Of a DNA stretch of 64,000 nt, positions 1 through 11,451 are shown one piece after another. The position numbers were made by a program, and so were the translations under genes. The stretch covers positions 380,327,179 to 380,391,178 of the forward strand of contig NC_081407.1 of assembly GCF_030272615.1 (NCBI RefSeq), read 5' to 3'. The stretch is from Cryptomeria japonica (lineage: Eukaryota > Streptophyta > Pinopsida > Cupressales > Cupressaceae). Position 1 is the first letter of the stretch; each line of letters begins with the position of its first letter. Under the pieces are notes generated by a model. It was not told the DNA's origin and made no database searches. It saw only the letters and a program-made list of their open reading frames with translations.

Positions 1-713
1 GTACGCCCATACTTCCAGTAAAGTACAAGGAAACAACATTGAAAGACTTTCACCACGTCAAGGAGGCAAGACACACCAAGCCCCCAGTGGACTAAGGATC
101 TTACGACTTTGATTGACAAAGTAAAAGGGAAGATCACGAGGGAGAACCATGACTGTCAGTAGTAAGGTTCCCTCACTATGAGTCATGCAAGAGAAATACC
201 AAAAATTTTCAAGGCAAAGCTAAGTTCGCCAAGAAATTTTCAAGTATCCTGAAGGGATAGACGGGGTGTATGCCCCCTACATTAAAGTGATCGCACATGC
301 CTCAATGGGGGTGATTGCTTTAAGGTAGTGATACACATAAGAAATGAGAAGGGAAAGGAGCACGTTATCATAAAGATTTAGCCCCCAAGTGTGAGATAAA
401 CCCAAGGATAATAGACACAAAACATAAAGCACGAGGTTACTTTGCTTTCCTCGGGGTCAGTATGCTATATGATAATTCATGTATATCATATGTATGTATG
501 CATAATTGTTCTTCATTCCCCAATCAAGGAAGGTCACCTAGAAGAAGGGAACACATGTGTCTTTTGAGTCAACATGAGAGAGACCAAAAGAGATCTCAAT
601 GCTTTGCATCCTCCTCAAGTAGACAACACTAAGGACAACAAATAGAAGAATGAGAATAACACATAGAAGAAGTAACAAAAGAGAGGAGGAGAGAGTCTTC
701 TATGCTAATGAAA
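1..713 (-). other. Non-coding internal region of element A, downstream of gag
   Basis: Read on the minus strand this follows the gag/protease frame of element A. I see no reading frame resembling reverse transcriptase, RNase H or integrase, although this is where pol would begin in an autonomous Ty3/Gypsy element. The stretch just after the frame is pyrimidine-rich on the minus strand. The 3' LTR is not visible and must lie beyond the window start. Confidence 0.5.
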
Positions 714-3700
714 CTAGTCCAGCACGTCATCCACCCCCCGATCTTGCTGATCAATATTTCGAGAAGGCAGGAAACATGCTAGAGGAGGAACATTCAACAT
801 AGCAGATGGAGCTATCACAAGATCCAAACAAGGGCTATGTTCATGTTCCAAGCCACGTTGTTCTTGTCTAGGAGCTAGGATAAGTGCTTTAGAAAATTCG
901 TTAGATAAATGGTTATCAATATCAACAAATTCATATTCACTATCAGAAGCAAGAGAAGTAACATTTTCATCATGAATAACATTTTCATCTATATCATCAT
1001 TTAGATTTATAAAAATAGGATCTTTAACTTGCACAGGATCAAAACCATCATGAATCTTATGTTTAGGAGATTTTGGCTCAATTTTTGGCTGAGGAGAAAA
1101 TGGAAGAATACTAGCTGAAGGTGTTTTTGGAGATTGCAAAGTTTGAGAAGCAGCTGCCTAAGCTCTAAGACGACGCTTTCGTCTAGTCTTAGTAGGAAGT
1201 GGAGAAGATTGAGGAGGAGGAATGTTCTCATCCTTATCACTTGGGTGTTTAGGTTGTGGTCTCTTAGGCTAGATAATAGGAGAAGAGGAAGGTCTCTTCT
1301 CTTTATAAAAGGAAGGAGGAGGAACTGCTCCATATAAAGGAAGAATATTTGGTTTAGGAAGGAGACCAAGTCCATCATGACAAGGAGGTATAGGCCTACT
1401 TTTAGAAAGTTTATTAGACATAGACATAGTCACATCCATAGGAATGGGTTGGGAATCTTCTTGAGGAAAGACATTAGTTTTATCTTTCAAAGGAAGAACT
1501 TTCTTCTCAAGAACGATAGGAATATCAAGTTTGGGTGTTCTAGGTTCACTTAGAGATAGGATCATATCTGTTTTCCACTTTTGATAAGATTTGAAAAGAT
1601 GATCACTTCGCGGAGGAAGAGATTGGAATTGTTTAGGCCAAAAATAATCACTAGGAACGCTAGAAGTTCTTTCAGCTGGTTTAAAGAGACTATGATTGAC
1701 AGTAACAACTTCACCATTATGGGGAAATTTCAAACATTTATGAATAGGAGAAGCAATAGATTTCATGGAAGATAGCCAAGGATAGCCTAGCTTCACATGA
1801 AATTGTTCGGATGAAGGAGTAATAGAAAAGTTCACATCAAGGGATTTGTTATGGACCTCAATAGGTAATGTAATAGAACCAATTGCAGGAGAAGAAAATG
1901 CATCAAATAATTTCACAATCACATCTGTTTTGTCATAGATCACTTGATTCAATTGTAAAGTAAAGAGAAATTCTTCAGTAATAACATTAACCATGCAAGA
2001 AGAATCAATAAGCACTCCACGACAAGGTGTATTCTTGACTTTTGCAACTATGTATAAAGGACCATCAGGTGCCCTAATAGTTTCACTAGAATCAAATGTG
2101 ATGGAAAGTTCTTTAGGGTTTTCTTGCTGCTCTACAAAGTTAATCACATTCGGAGTGATAGACACAAGACCATTAGATGAGAAAGAGGAATCATTAGTCT
2201 CAATCACATTAGAGGTATGAGAAGGTAATGGATCAGTAAAAATCTTAAGATTTTGGTTAGGAGGAGCTACAGATGTGTTGCCTTTATCATTCATACCAGA
2301 AACAGAGATAGTATTATTATCAATCAAATCTTGAATCTTACCCTTTAAAGCAAAACATTTTTCAGTATCATGCCCAGGTTGACGATGAAATTGACAAAAA
2401 GATTTGTTATCAAAATAGGGTGAATTAATCTTTGCAGGATCTATTTGCTTTATAGGAGGGAGAGTAAGCACATTTTGTTCCAATAACTTATTCATAATAC
2501 TATGCAATGATTCATTCAAAGGAGTAAACTTTCTTTCTTTCTTGAAAAACTTAGAAATAGGAGGCACACCTGATGCTGCATTCACATTGTTGTTGATGAT
2601 GTTTCCATTGAACTTAACAGACTCTCTGTTCGGTTTAAACTTTCCAAATGGTTGTTGACTACTATCACCCTTATCACTAGGAGCCATAGGATTTGCTTGT
2701 TCCATTTGACTCACAATCAGTTGATAATTGTGAAGAGTTGCACACAACTGTTGGAAAGAAGTAAACTCAGAAAACAGAAGTTTTTCTCTAATATCTTTTT
2801 GTAAATTAGAAATAAAGATTCTTTGAATATCATTGTCAGGCACTGGAAAAGAGATTTGAGCATACAAATGCTTATATCTACCAATGAAATCAGTCACTTT
2901 TTCTTTAACACCTTGTTTACAATGCATTAAATCAATCAAAGTAACTTTAGGACTTATATTGTTTTGAAATTGTTGAATAAAAGCATTTGCAAGTTGTTCG
3001 AAAGAAGTAATAGAATAAGAAGGCAATGAGCAATACCATTGTAGGGCTTTATCTCTTAATGTCCTAGTAAACAGTTTTGCAAGCAACCTTTGGTCATAAG
3101 CAAAATTGGTACATATTGTTTGAAAAGTCTTAACATGTGTTAGAGGATCACCTTTACCATTATAAAGCTCCAAATGTGGGATTTCAACATGCTTAGGAGG
3201 GATAGATCGAACAATGTCAAGAGAAAGTGGGCTCACAACATCAAATGTGGGCACACTAAACTTAGATTGATTCATAGAGGCAATTTGTTGCTGTAAAGAA
3301 GAGACAGTTTGTGCAAGATTGTTAATGGTCACTTCAGTCGAAGAGTTCATATTAGACGTGTTAGATTGTGATGGAGGTATTATGTTATTGAAAGAAGGTA
3401 TTGATTGAGAGTAAGGTGGTGGGACACTATGATAGTTAGTCATAGGAGATGGTTGGAAAAGAGGAGCACTACAAGGAGGAATGGAATGGTTGAATGAATT
3501 GCCCCCTTGCGTCATGTTCATTTGTGGAGATGTAATAGGAACACTTATTGAAGGAATGAATGAAGAAGTTGGATTGAATGAAGGAAGAGAGTTAATTGAA
3601 GAGGAAGGATTGCCCCCATGACTGGTGATCATAGGTGGAATGTCTTGTATAGAAGTAGTCATTATGTTTGATGTAAAGGTAGGTATGCTAGCAATAGAAG

Positions 3701-4136
3701 TTGTCAACGGAATAGAATGATTGACTTGAGTGGGAGGTTGTGTATAACCTAAAGTTTCAGCACAACTCTTCATAGGCATCACATTCGAATCCACAATGTG
3801 TGCAATACCATGCAAAATATCAATTCCATTCTTATCACTTTGAACCATACATTTTAGACCCTCAATTAATGAACGAGCTTGACTATCGGGATACTCTTGA
3901 GACATCCATTACTGAAAATCATCAAATTGGTTATCCAATTTTGAAAGTTGTTCTACAGAAACCTCATGGAGAGCTTCTTCATCATTAGGAGGATTAGAGG
4001 AATTACCGGTGTCCTCGTTAAAAAGGCTATTCAAATTAGGTTCCATCTCCTCAGTAATTAAACCTTGGAAAGACTTAATTCTAATGCTTCGTCTAACGGG
4101 AATAGTGTAAGTAGGGCTTATTGTTGTAAAACTCAT
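714..4136 (-). pseudogene. Decayed gag-protease polyprotein of element A (LTR retrotransposon)
   Basis: One continuous minus-strand frame from an ATG at 4136 to about 714, broken by three in-frame stops: TAA at 3909-3911, TAG at 1269-1271 and TAG at 1158-1160. Counting from the ATG at 3905, a Ser/Pro/Asn-rich N-terminal part is followed by a retrotransposon Gag core near residues 240-400 (IPHLELYNGKGDPLTHVKTF region, with LQWYCSLP). A zinc-knuckle-like C-H-GH-C motif (CQFHRQPGHDTEKC) lies near residues 502-519. A retropepsin-like segment follows near residue 630, where the usual D-S/T-G is DSS (LIDSSCM), so protease activity is doubtful. The C-terminus is rich in Pro and Lys. Gag would package element RNA in cytoplasmic particles. 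No pol frame follows, which suggests a non-autonomous gag-only element. Confidence 0.8.
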
Positions 4137-4263
4137 GCACTAGAGAGGGAGAGAAGATTTTGAATTTAGAGGTAGCAAATTTCAATAAAATTACCCAATC
4201 TCCTAGATTTAGGCTGTTAAATGCAATCACGACAATCTCCCGAATTTTCAGAAAAAAAGTCAA

Positions 4264-4293
4264 GGACCGTGGCGAACGGAGTGCACGCGGTCC
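4264..4293. repeat. Hairpin unit 1 of element A
   Basis: A 30-nt imperfect inverted repeat: GGACCG at the left end pairs with CGGTCC at the right end, around a GC-rich loop. It is the first of four such units; the next three are at 4887, 5680 and 6311. Confidence 0.6.
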
Positions 4294-4886
4294 TCGCAAC
4301 TTTTTTTGAAATTTTCAGGGATGAAAGTTATGATGATTTTAAAGCTCATCTGAAAAAATTGAGTGATTTTACGATCTGTAGAAAGGCCAAATTAAAGTTG
4401 CAATCTCAAAATTGAATCCTACCCAGATTGTTGAAAAATGCAAAATTTGAATTTTGAAAAAGAGATGGAAACTGAAACTTTGAATCTTATGATTTTAGAG
4501 GGAATACTAAGAGCAATGCAAGCTTTGAAATTTAAAAGTTGACTCAATTTCACGCAAAATTCAATTTCGAAAGCGGAAATCAAAGTTGTTGCAATTAAAC
4601 ACTTAATTTCAAAAGTCACAAATTGCAAGAATTTGAATAAAGTACTGAAATTTCGAATGAATGCCAACACACTTTTCAGATTTAGGACAGTAAGAAACAC
4701 AATTTTGACACAAAATTTCAATTTCAACAATTTTTGAATGATTAGAAGCCTTAATCCAAGCAATCACTAGACCAACTTTGACTTTAATTTTGAAAGTGTT
4801 AGAATTGATGAAATCAGCCAAGATTCTGGATTTTAGCAGAAAAATACAGTAAGATCTAGCTCCCGAAATTTCAGAAAAAATGTCAG

Positions 4887-4916
4887 GGACAATGGCACTC
4901 GGGGTGCACACGGTCC
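4887..4916. repeat. Hairpin unit 2 of element A
   Basis: A 30-nt relative of the unit at 4264, running from GGAC to GGTCC. The pairing is weaker, and the flanks match those of unit 1 at roughly 80 percent by eye. Confidence 0.55.
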
Positions 4917-5290
4917 TCGCAACTTTTTTCCAAATTTTTAGGGATGAAAGATATTATGATTTTGTTGCGAAATCCAAAGTTACAGCTGATTTGGAGATGT
5001 TTTGATCAATGAAATCATCGGTCAAAGGTTGAATCAAGAGGGTTTTAAAAATTAGGGTTTTGACACTTAACCACTTAATTTTTAGAATTAAAGCACAAAT
5101 ATGAATTGATAATTTGCAATAGAAGGGTAGATCTGAAACAAGCATTAACATTTAGACATTTCGCAAGCTCAAAAAAGAAAATTTAGGGTTTTCATGTAAT
5201 TAACCTCTAAAATTTGCAAAAGATCAAACATGGAAATGTAATCAAGGCATCCAATTTTCAGATTTAACCATGAATAATCAGAAAGAATGT

Positions 5291-5307
5291 TCATGTCGAG
5301 TTCACCA
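5291..5307 (-). promoter_or_regulatory. Putative primer-binding site of element A
   Basis: Immediately inside the LTR end, after a short T spacer, the minus strand reads TGGTGAACTCGACATGA. It starts with TGG, the complement of a tRNA 3' CCA end, as expected for first-strand priming of an LTR retrotransposon. I cannot name the tRNA. Confidence 0.6.
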
Positions 5308-5679
5308 AAATGTAAAGCAGAAAATCACGATCGAACCCTAAGTGTCCCCCCCCACCACTCCAAGGAGAGAGAAAGGAGGTCACTAGGGTTGACAGTTTTC
5401 ACTTAGGAGAGACTTTACATTCAAAAGAGGGGTTGAAACCCACAAGATCCAATCCCACACAATGCAAGATTGGATTCTAAATGAGTTTCAAGGGTTAAGA
5501 CAGCAAGGCTACCCTCTTTTGTAAAGAATGTAGATAGAAGGATTGAGCTAGGAATGCATGTAAAGTGAGAAAGATTCACTTATAAACAGAGATAGGAATA
5601 TAGGATGAAGTTGCGGACCTAGACTTAGCAGTAAAATGTCGAGATGATGTTGTCCTACAAATTTGAGTGAAAGTTGACG

Positions 5680-5709
5680 GGACGATGGCGCCCAGCGTGC
5701 ACATGGTCC
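5680..5709. repeat. Hairpin unit 3 of element A (in the LTR)
   Basis: A 30-nt unit starting GGACGATGGCGCCC and ending CATGGTCC, the same length as units 1 and 2 but located inside the LTR. Confidence 0.55.
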
Positions 5710-6190
5710 TCCGAAAAATCCGCAAAATGAAGGGGGATTTGTTCGTCTCTGCACAAGGATTCCAGATCTTCAATTACAGCCGCGTACCTGCAACCTACAC
5801 ACAAAAAAGAGAGGATGATTGGGGGGTTAGGGATTAGGGGTTTTCCCTTAGGTCAAACCCCGGTTTTGGAATTAACCAAGAAATGAGAATGCTGTAAATG
5901 TAAATGATTGTAATGTAAACAAGTACTGATACCTTGTTGTAAGAATGTTTGTATTCTTACATGTGAAGGTGTAAATGTTGTTGTATGTTGTATGTTGTAT
6001 GTGATCTCCTCTTCAATGGTTGAATCCTTGTCTTGAATGCAACACTTAGCCTTGAATGGAGACTTAGAATGCTCAATTGCTTGAAGGAATGCTTGAATGC
6101 TTGAATGCTTGAATGTTTGAGTGTTTTAATATCGCTTCCGCGTCTTGCCCACATATGTCCTTCCTCCCTAAAATGGGAGAGGAAATGTAG

Positions 6191-6198
6191 TTTATATA
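6191..6198 (-). promoter_or_regulatory. TATA box of the element A LTR
   Basis: The minus strand reads TATATAAA, followed by ACTACATTTCC. It is placed where the U3/R promoter of an LTR would be, about 310 bp from the LTR start. Confidence 0.5.
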
Positions 6199-6310
6199 CT
6201 TGCTGATAGACTGATTTTTTCGACCTTAGGCCGACCACGAAACATTATTTCCTGAATTGCAAACATAAAGACCCAAGGCCAAAAAGAGATCGGGCCCAAA
6301 ATAGGGCCAG

Positions 6311-6337
6311 GGACCATGGTGTTGGGCGCCATGGTCC
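6311..6337. repeat. Hairpin unit 4 of element A (perfect 9-bp stem)
   Basis: GGACCATGG and CCATGGTCC form a perfect 9-bp stem around a 9-nt loop ending in GGGCG. This is the best-formed of the four units. Confidence 0.65.
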
Positions 6338-6509
6338 CACCTCCCAGGACAGCAGGGTGCAAGGAGGGATCATGCCAAGGTGCAGAAAAATGCAGTTTTC
6401 AGTGTCATGAACAAGTTTCGGGGTCTCCATTCAGGTTCAGTGTTGCGTCGCCATCGTGAAGACCCAAATGCAGTCGAAATTGCAAGTGTCACAATTTTAG
6501 GATGTTACA

Positions 6510-7260
6510 TCATGAAAGATTGTCATTATCGCTCTTTGATAAGTTGCCCCAACATTCTTTAAGCCAAAAGGCATGACATTCCAACAATACGTTCCCCAAG
6601 GATAGGTGAATGCTATTTTATCTTGATCCTTTGGAGCTATCTTGATTTGATTATAGCCAGAGAAACCATCCATTAATGATAGCATTGAATGGCCTCATGT
6701 GAGATCTATAATTATGTCGATGTTGGGTAAAGGAAAGTCATCCTTTGGACAGGCTTTGTTAACATCTCTAAAATCTGTGCATATCCTAATGCTTCCATTT
6801 GGTTTTGAAACTGGCTCAATGTTTCAAATCCATTCAGCATAGTCTATAGGTCGAATGAAGCTGATGTCTAATAGTTTCTTTAGTTAGGCTTTGAACATTA
6901 GTGCTACGTGTGGATTCATCTTTCTTAGTTTTTGCTTGAGTGGCTTAGCTCTTGGAGCAATAGATAAATGATGCATGATTAAGTTTGGATCTATTACGGT
7001 CATATCTGCATAGGACCAAGCAAAATTGATTTGCTTTTCCTTGAAGAATCTGATAAACTCTGGTTTTTCTTCTTCTATCAGAGACTCTGCTAGGTGTATG
7101 TTTTTAGCTGTTTCTTTTGTACCAATGTTGATTGATTGAGTGGGCTCAATCAATATGGGTGATTGCTCCTGATAGTGTTCAGGAAGAGTGTCAAGTCTCC
7201 CATCCTTAGGTGCCTTAAAAAGATTTTCACCCTCAAATGCATCCTTTATTTTGACTTTTT
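6510..7260 (-). pseudogene. Reverse transcriptase fragment of element B (Ty3/Gypsy)
   Basis: Minus-strand pol. Before the RT there is INFAWSYADM and an APRAKPLKQKLRKM stretch. The RT core follows with NGSIRICTDFRDVNKACPKD, then LMDGFSGYNQIKIA, and WNVMPFGLKNVGATYQRA. These are the usual Ty3/Gypsy RT blocks that copy element RNA into DNA. In-frame stops occur after MFKA (TAA), after AEWI (TGA) and before GHSML (TGA). The frame ends at TIFHD where the LTR of element A begins, so the catalytic YVDD block, RNase H and integrase are not in view. Confidence 0.85.
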
Positions 7261-8666
7261 TTGTGATCTATTGTTGCCATTGACTGGTTTTCAGCATTAG
7301 ATCTCTTATTTCTTTCATTTTTGCGACTGAGAGACTTGGCACCCTCCTCATTGCAGATATTGCTATTTGTTTGTTGGTAGAATCTATTTCTGGATTAATT
7401 GTACATAGGTAATGGATAATGGATTCATCATCTGGAAATATGGGTAAGTCATGGTGCTCAGGTTCATCCCAGTCTATGAGATAAGGAAATACGAGTGGTA
7501 AAGAGTCATTGGGTTGGTCAAGGTCGGTCGTGGTAAGTGTCATGATAGAGGTATTGTTAAGGTTGGTTGGGATAGTAGATATGTTAATGATATTGTCGAG
7601 GTCTTCGATGGTATCATCTTCCATGTAGACTTGCTCATAATGTCATTGTTCATTTTCCATAGCTTCGTAGATATGTTGCAGACCAAATTCAAGTAGTCCA
7701 GATTCTGTGTCGTGTCCTTCGTGAGAAAGGGGTGTATAAATAGAACCTTCGGGTATATCTTCAGTAACATTGGAACAACTGCCCCATTTATAGTCATTAG
7801 AATCAGTCTCCAAAGTGTTGTCTCAAATTCTTTCAGTGTTGTGGATAGGTATGTTGTAAGGTGAAAAGAGATCCCAGATAATTGATACCAGTCTTGTAGT
7901 TTTCTCTGATTATGTATTAGGACCTGCTTGTACTCTTTGCATCTATTCATATATTGTTTCTCCTTGGGGAGTAGTAAGTTCTTCAGGAGGTGATTCCACC
8001 TTGCTTTGAATGATTTCTTGAACATGGTGTACTTCCTCATAAGCTACTTCTTCTCTCTGAATGGCCAACTCCTCTTGTTGTTTCTCTTTTTCCTGGTGTT
8101 CTCGCTCTTTCCTTATTGTTTTTGCTACTTCATGTAGTGCCTCCTACCATGAGTCCTCATTGTATTTCTTCTTTTCTTTCCACTGAGGTTTTTGATATTT
8201 GTTCTTCTTTTGCCTTGGGGGTAGGTTGTGTCCATATCCCAATCCTATTTTGTCCCTAGAAAACTGTGAAGGAGGGTCCAATGGTTCTGTAATGCCTTCT
8301 TGACGCTTGCCTATAGGTCCTTTGACATTGTATCCCATCTGTTGCATCCATACTATTGTGTTTGTATAGCTACCTTCATAGTAGAAGCTCTAACTTCTTC
8401 GTTATCCTTGTATAGCCAACTAAGGATGTCTCTCTCTTCTGATTCATGTGCTAGTGTGCCTAATTGGAAAAATTGGCCATCAAACTTAGTGATAGGCCAT
8501 GTTTCTTGATGTGTTGATGCAGAAGGTAGCCCATGAGATTTTGGTGATGCTGGTAAGTTGGTTAGACACATGGGCTCGAAAGAGTATTATCCCATGCCTT
8601 GCTCTTTGATTTTCATCTTTTGTTTGAAATCCATGGATAAAGATTTGAGATTTTCTTGATAATGAT
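7261..8666 (-). pseudogene. Protease-RT linker region of element B
   Basis: A long acidic polyprotein spacer between protease and RT on the minus strand, carried in frames interrupted by stops and shifts. It contains a G-patch-like segment (DKIGLGYGHNLP near 8230-8250), a Lys-rich stretch just after it, and an acidic region near 7380-7620. G-patch-like motifs next to the protease are known in several retroelement groups. The spacer has no catalytic motif I recognise. Confidence 0.6.
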
Positions 8667-9386
8667 CTATCTATCCGTTGAGGAAGTTTGAGCTTCCCTA
8701 TTGTGTGGAACCAAGTTGTCTTGAGCTACCCCCATGGCATTGCAATGTTGAAAGGCGTTATCGTCAGCTGATATATAAATCTCCTGCCCATCATATGGGA
8801 ATTTGACACACTGGTGGTAGGTTGACGGTACTGCTTGCATTTCATGTATCCAAGGACGGCCCAATAAAATATTGTACGTTAAGTATATTTCTAAGCCTTG
8901 GCACATAGTGTCCCTTTGTATCGGTCCTACCTAAATAGGTAATATTACTATTCCCTTGGATGATCTCTCTTCATCATCATATGCTTTGATGGTGATATTT
9001 TTGTGTAGATCAATAGACTGCTCAGAGAAGCCTAATGCATAGATAAGTTTTAAGGTATAGATATTGAGACCAACTCTTCCATCTATTAATACTCTTTTAA
9101 CTTGATGTTTGTAGACTAAGACTTCAATGTGAAGGGGAGTGTTATGTGGATGGCTCAAAGAGATATTATCATTTTTGGAAAAGGTGAGATTATGAGGCCC
9201 AGTCATGTGAGCCACCATGGCTTGAAATTTGTCAATATCTAGATCTTGAGGTACAACTAGTGCTTGTTCCAAGATGTCCTTATTTTTTGGCAAAAGTTTG
9301 AGTAACTCGAGTATGGATATCTGTGCAGGATTTTTCCGCAGTTGATCAACTAAGTTATACAGAGTCTTGGGGATAGTGGTTGTTGT
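8667..9386 (-). pseudogene. Retropepsin-like protease region of element B
   Basis: Minus-strand frames carry QVKRVLIDGRVGLNIYTL, which corresponds to the retropepsin active-site block; the third residue of the expected D-G/S-G motif is Arg (DGR). Farther on is YNILLGRPWIHEM, the conserved C-terminal protease block of this lineage, then VKFPYDG. At the upstream end the frame reads TLYNLVDQLRKNPAQISILE and stops at the 3' end of the inserted LINE near 9387. It resumes beyond the LINE at about 12466 with VTTKAQKYVLKG, showing that the LINE interrupted this gene. Confidence 0.75.
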
Positions 9387-9539
9387 TTTTGATTAAGGAA
9401 AAAATGGGTTTTAAGGGACCCGAAACCCGCTTACATAATGAGAGATAAGCATGAAAGAAACAAAACAAAACAACTGCGAAAAAACTAGCAAAAAACCCAA
9501 CAACTGGGACAAAAAGCCAGCAAGGAGCCAACAAGAAAT

Positions 9540-11451
9540 TGGCCTCCCAAACCCAACATTACAAATCACTTGAAAACTTTGATAGACTCTTCAGCATTCT
9601 GAACCAAAAGCATCATCACCTTGGCCGCTTCCCTCAGATCCTTGCTCTCCTATCTCAACTGGATATCTTTCGCTTTAACCTCCATCTCAGTAGTGCTCTG
9701 CCTTGTCCTTCACCTAGAACTCTGATGGGTGGTGCTAGAAGTTGGAACATCTTCAATGATCACCAGATTCTTATCCTGATTTTTCTTTTCCAGATGATCC
9801 ACTAGAGCGTTCATATTATGTGAGGAAACTTTTAGGACTTGAAGGCTGTGGTTCATGAAATTTTTAGAGCCTTCTCAATGCGGGCCACCTGGGTATTGGT
9901 ATTGTCTTTATCCTCCTCTGCCTGTTCTTTTAGCATTCTGACCACATCCTCAAGGTGTTTCAAATCCCCTTTGATCAAGTCTTTCTCCAGCCAATCTTCC
10001 ATCTCGATTTCTTCCTCGGCTTCACTAGCTTCCATCTCCTCATCCTTTTTCCCAAGATTATTTTTCGTAATCAACTTATTTATCTTGTTATTCAGATCGC
10101 TCTGTTTACTTTGCATACTAGTGATATTTTCCACAACCCATTTCTGGAAATTGAAGGATTCTAGGGTACAGTTATGGGCAGTGTTCAAAATGGTAATTGC
10201 AGACTCCCTACCCTGCTTAGTATCTACAGAGTTAGGGTTGTCTTCCTTCTTAGAGTGCAGAGTAGCATTCCCACTATATGATCCCATAGGGTTAGAGTGA
10301 GGGTTTTCATAATTACCCCCTTCTTCCTCTTCACCCACATTCTCATCCTTCTCACTCTTCATTTTAGTTTCAGTATCCTTCCCCTTTTCCTCCTCATCAC
10401 AATGCATCTCCATTTCCACATTTTCACTATCTGCTCTCCTTTTTTTGTGGGTAGGGGCATTAGGCTGGTCCTCATCTGAATCAGAATCCTTGCAACTCTC
10501 AGAAATGTATGCATTGGTGATCATGGGGTCATCATTGGTCGCCCTAGCCTTTTCCTTCAAATATTCATAAATGAGCAATATAAGCCCCTGATGGGCTATA
10601 GGGTAAGACTTAGGCTTTTTAGCGTGATCAGCTAGACTTTCATTCAAAGATGATGCTAAATAATAAGGCAGGGAAATTTTAGTCCCATGCCGGAAGTGGT
10701 TCGGAATTGCAAAATGGTAATTATAGATTTTAGTAAATCTACCGTCAACTATAAGAAACTCCATTAAAACCCTTAAAACTTTTTGCCAAAAGGGCTTTAC
10801 CTGCTGGGGAATGAAGTAGGAAATGTTGTCTTTTTTTACCAGCTTGCCCTTCTCCTCCTCTGATTTTGGGAAGTTTTTGAACACTTCAGCTGCATACTTC
10901 TGATCTCTGTAGAATTTAGTACCCTCCTTTTGAAGCCCCGTTACCTCTACAACCAAATCCTCGTCAATTTGCCAAATCTCCCCAAACAAGGTAACTCTAT
11001 TGTTGCTCCAGCCTCTGGCAAACCCATGTGACACTGAATTTTTGCTTCTGTGGAGCTTCTCCATATAATCAGTAAAACCATACCTATGAAGCCTTCTCTA
11101 GACTTTTCGTTCACTCTTCCAGTGATCACATCCTAGGGGCTCATCCCTGTTTAAATTCCCCCCCATTTTGAACAGTAAGTTGAAGTTCCCAAAGATGTTA
11201 TTCACAGTCCTCAGGTGTAAACCCCACTTCTTGTTAAGAATTCTGGATTTGCAGAATAGAGTCTCCTTCGTTATATCCAAACTTATGTTAATTGCCGCAC
11301 AGAACCAGCTTTTATTATGATAATTATCCTCACACATATGATCAGAGAAATGATGCCAAAAGGCAATCATTAACTGACAGTTTATCCACCCCCAAAATCT
11401 GTCTTTGGAATCTTCTCCCCAAAAAATAATCATGAAATTAACTCGACCCAT
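9540..11451 (-). pseudogene. 3' ORF (ORF3) of LINE copy 1
   Basis: All in one frame from an ATG at 11451, which overlaps the last codons of ORF2. The first segment (to a TAG at 11098-11100) contains MIIFWGEDSKDRFWGW and ends near GGNLNRDEP. After the stop the frame is open to 9853 (about 400 residues). It contains GWSNNRVTLFGEIWQID and VTGLQKEGTKFYRD, then NYHFAIPNHFRHGTKISLPY, an acidic stretch with THKKRR (possible nuclear signal), and a Glu/Lys-rich probable coiled coil. A 1-bp deletion relative to copy 2 near 9853 shifts the last part. The VTGL...EGTKFY and HF..NHFRHG segments resemble a domain I associate with plant transposon proteins. The function is not known to me. Confidence 0.65.

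Larger units (their letters stand above)
4137..5290 (-). other. 5' leader of element A
   Basis: Untranslated leader between the primer-binding site and the gag ATG on the minus strand. It is A/T-rich with no supported reading frame. It holds two of the four hairpin units of this element (4264-4293 and 4887-4916). About 100 bp around those two units is similar, sharing a CAGAAAAAA-type tract before and TCCTCGCAACTTTTTT after, so the leader contains an old duplication of roughly 620 bp period. Confidence 0.55.
5311..6509 (-). repeat. 5' LTR of element A (about 1.2 kb)
   Basis: On the minus strand the LTR starts TGTAACATCC at 6509 and ends CTTTACA at 5311, giving the terminal inverted repeat TGTAA/TTACA typical of LTRs. 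A TATA box lies about 310 bp inside the start, and a primer-binding site follows the end. The left boundary interrupts the reverse transcriptase frame of element B just after TIFHD, so A inserted into B. The partner LTR is outside the window, so the target duplication cannot be checked. Two hairpin units (5680 and 6311) lie in this LTR. Confidence 0.8.
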
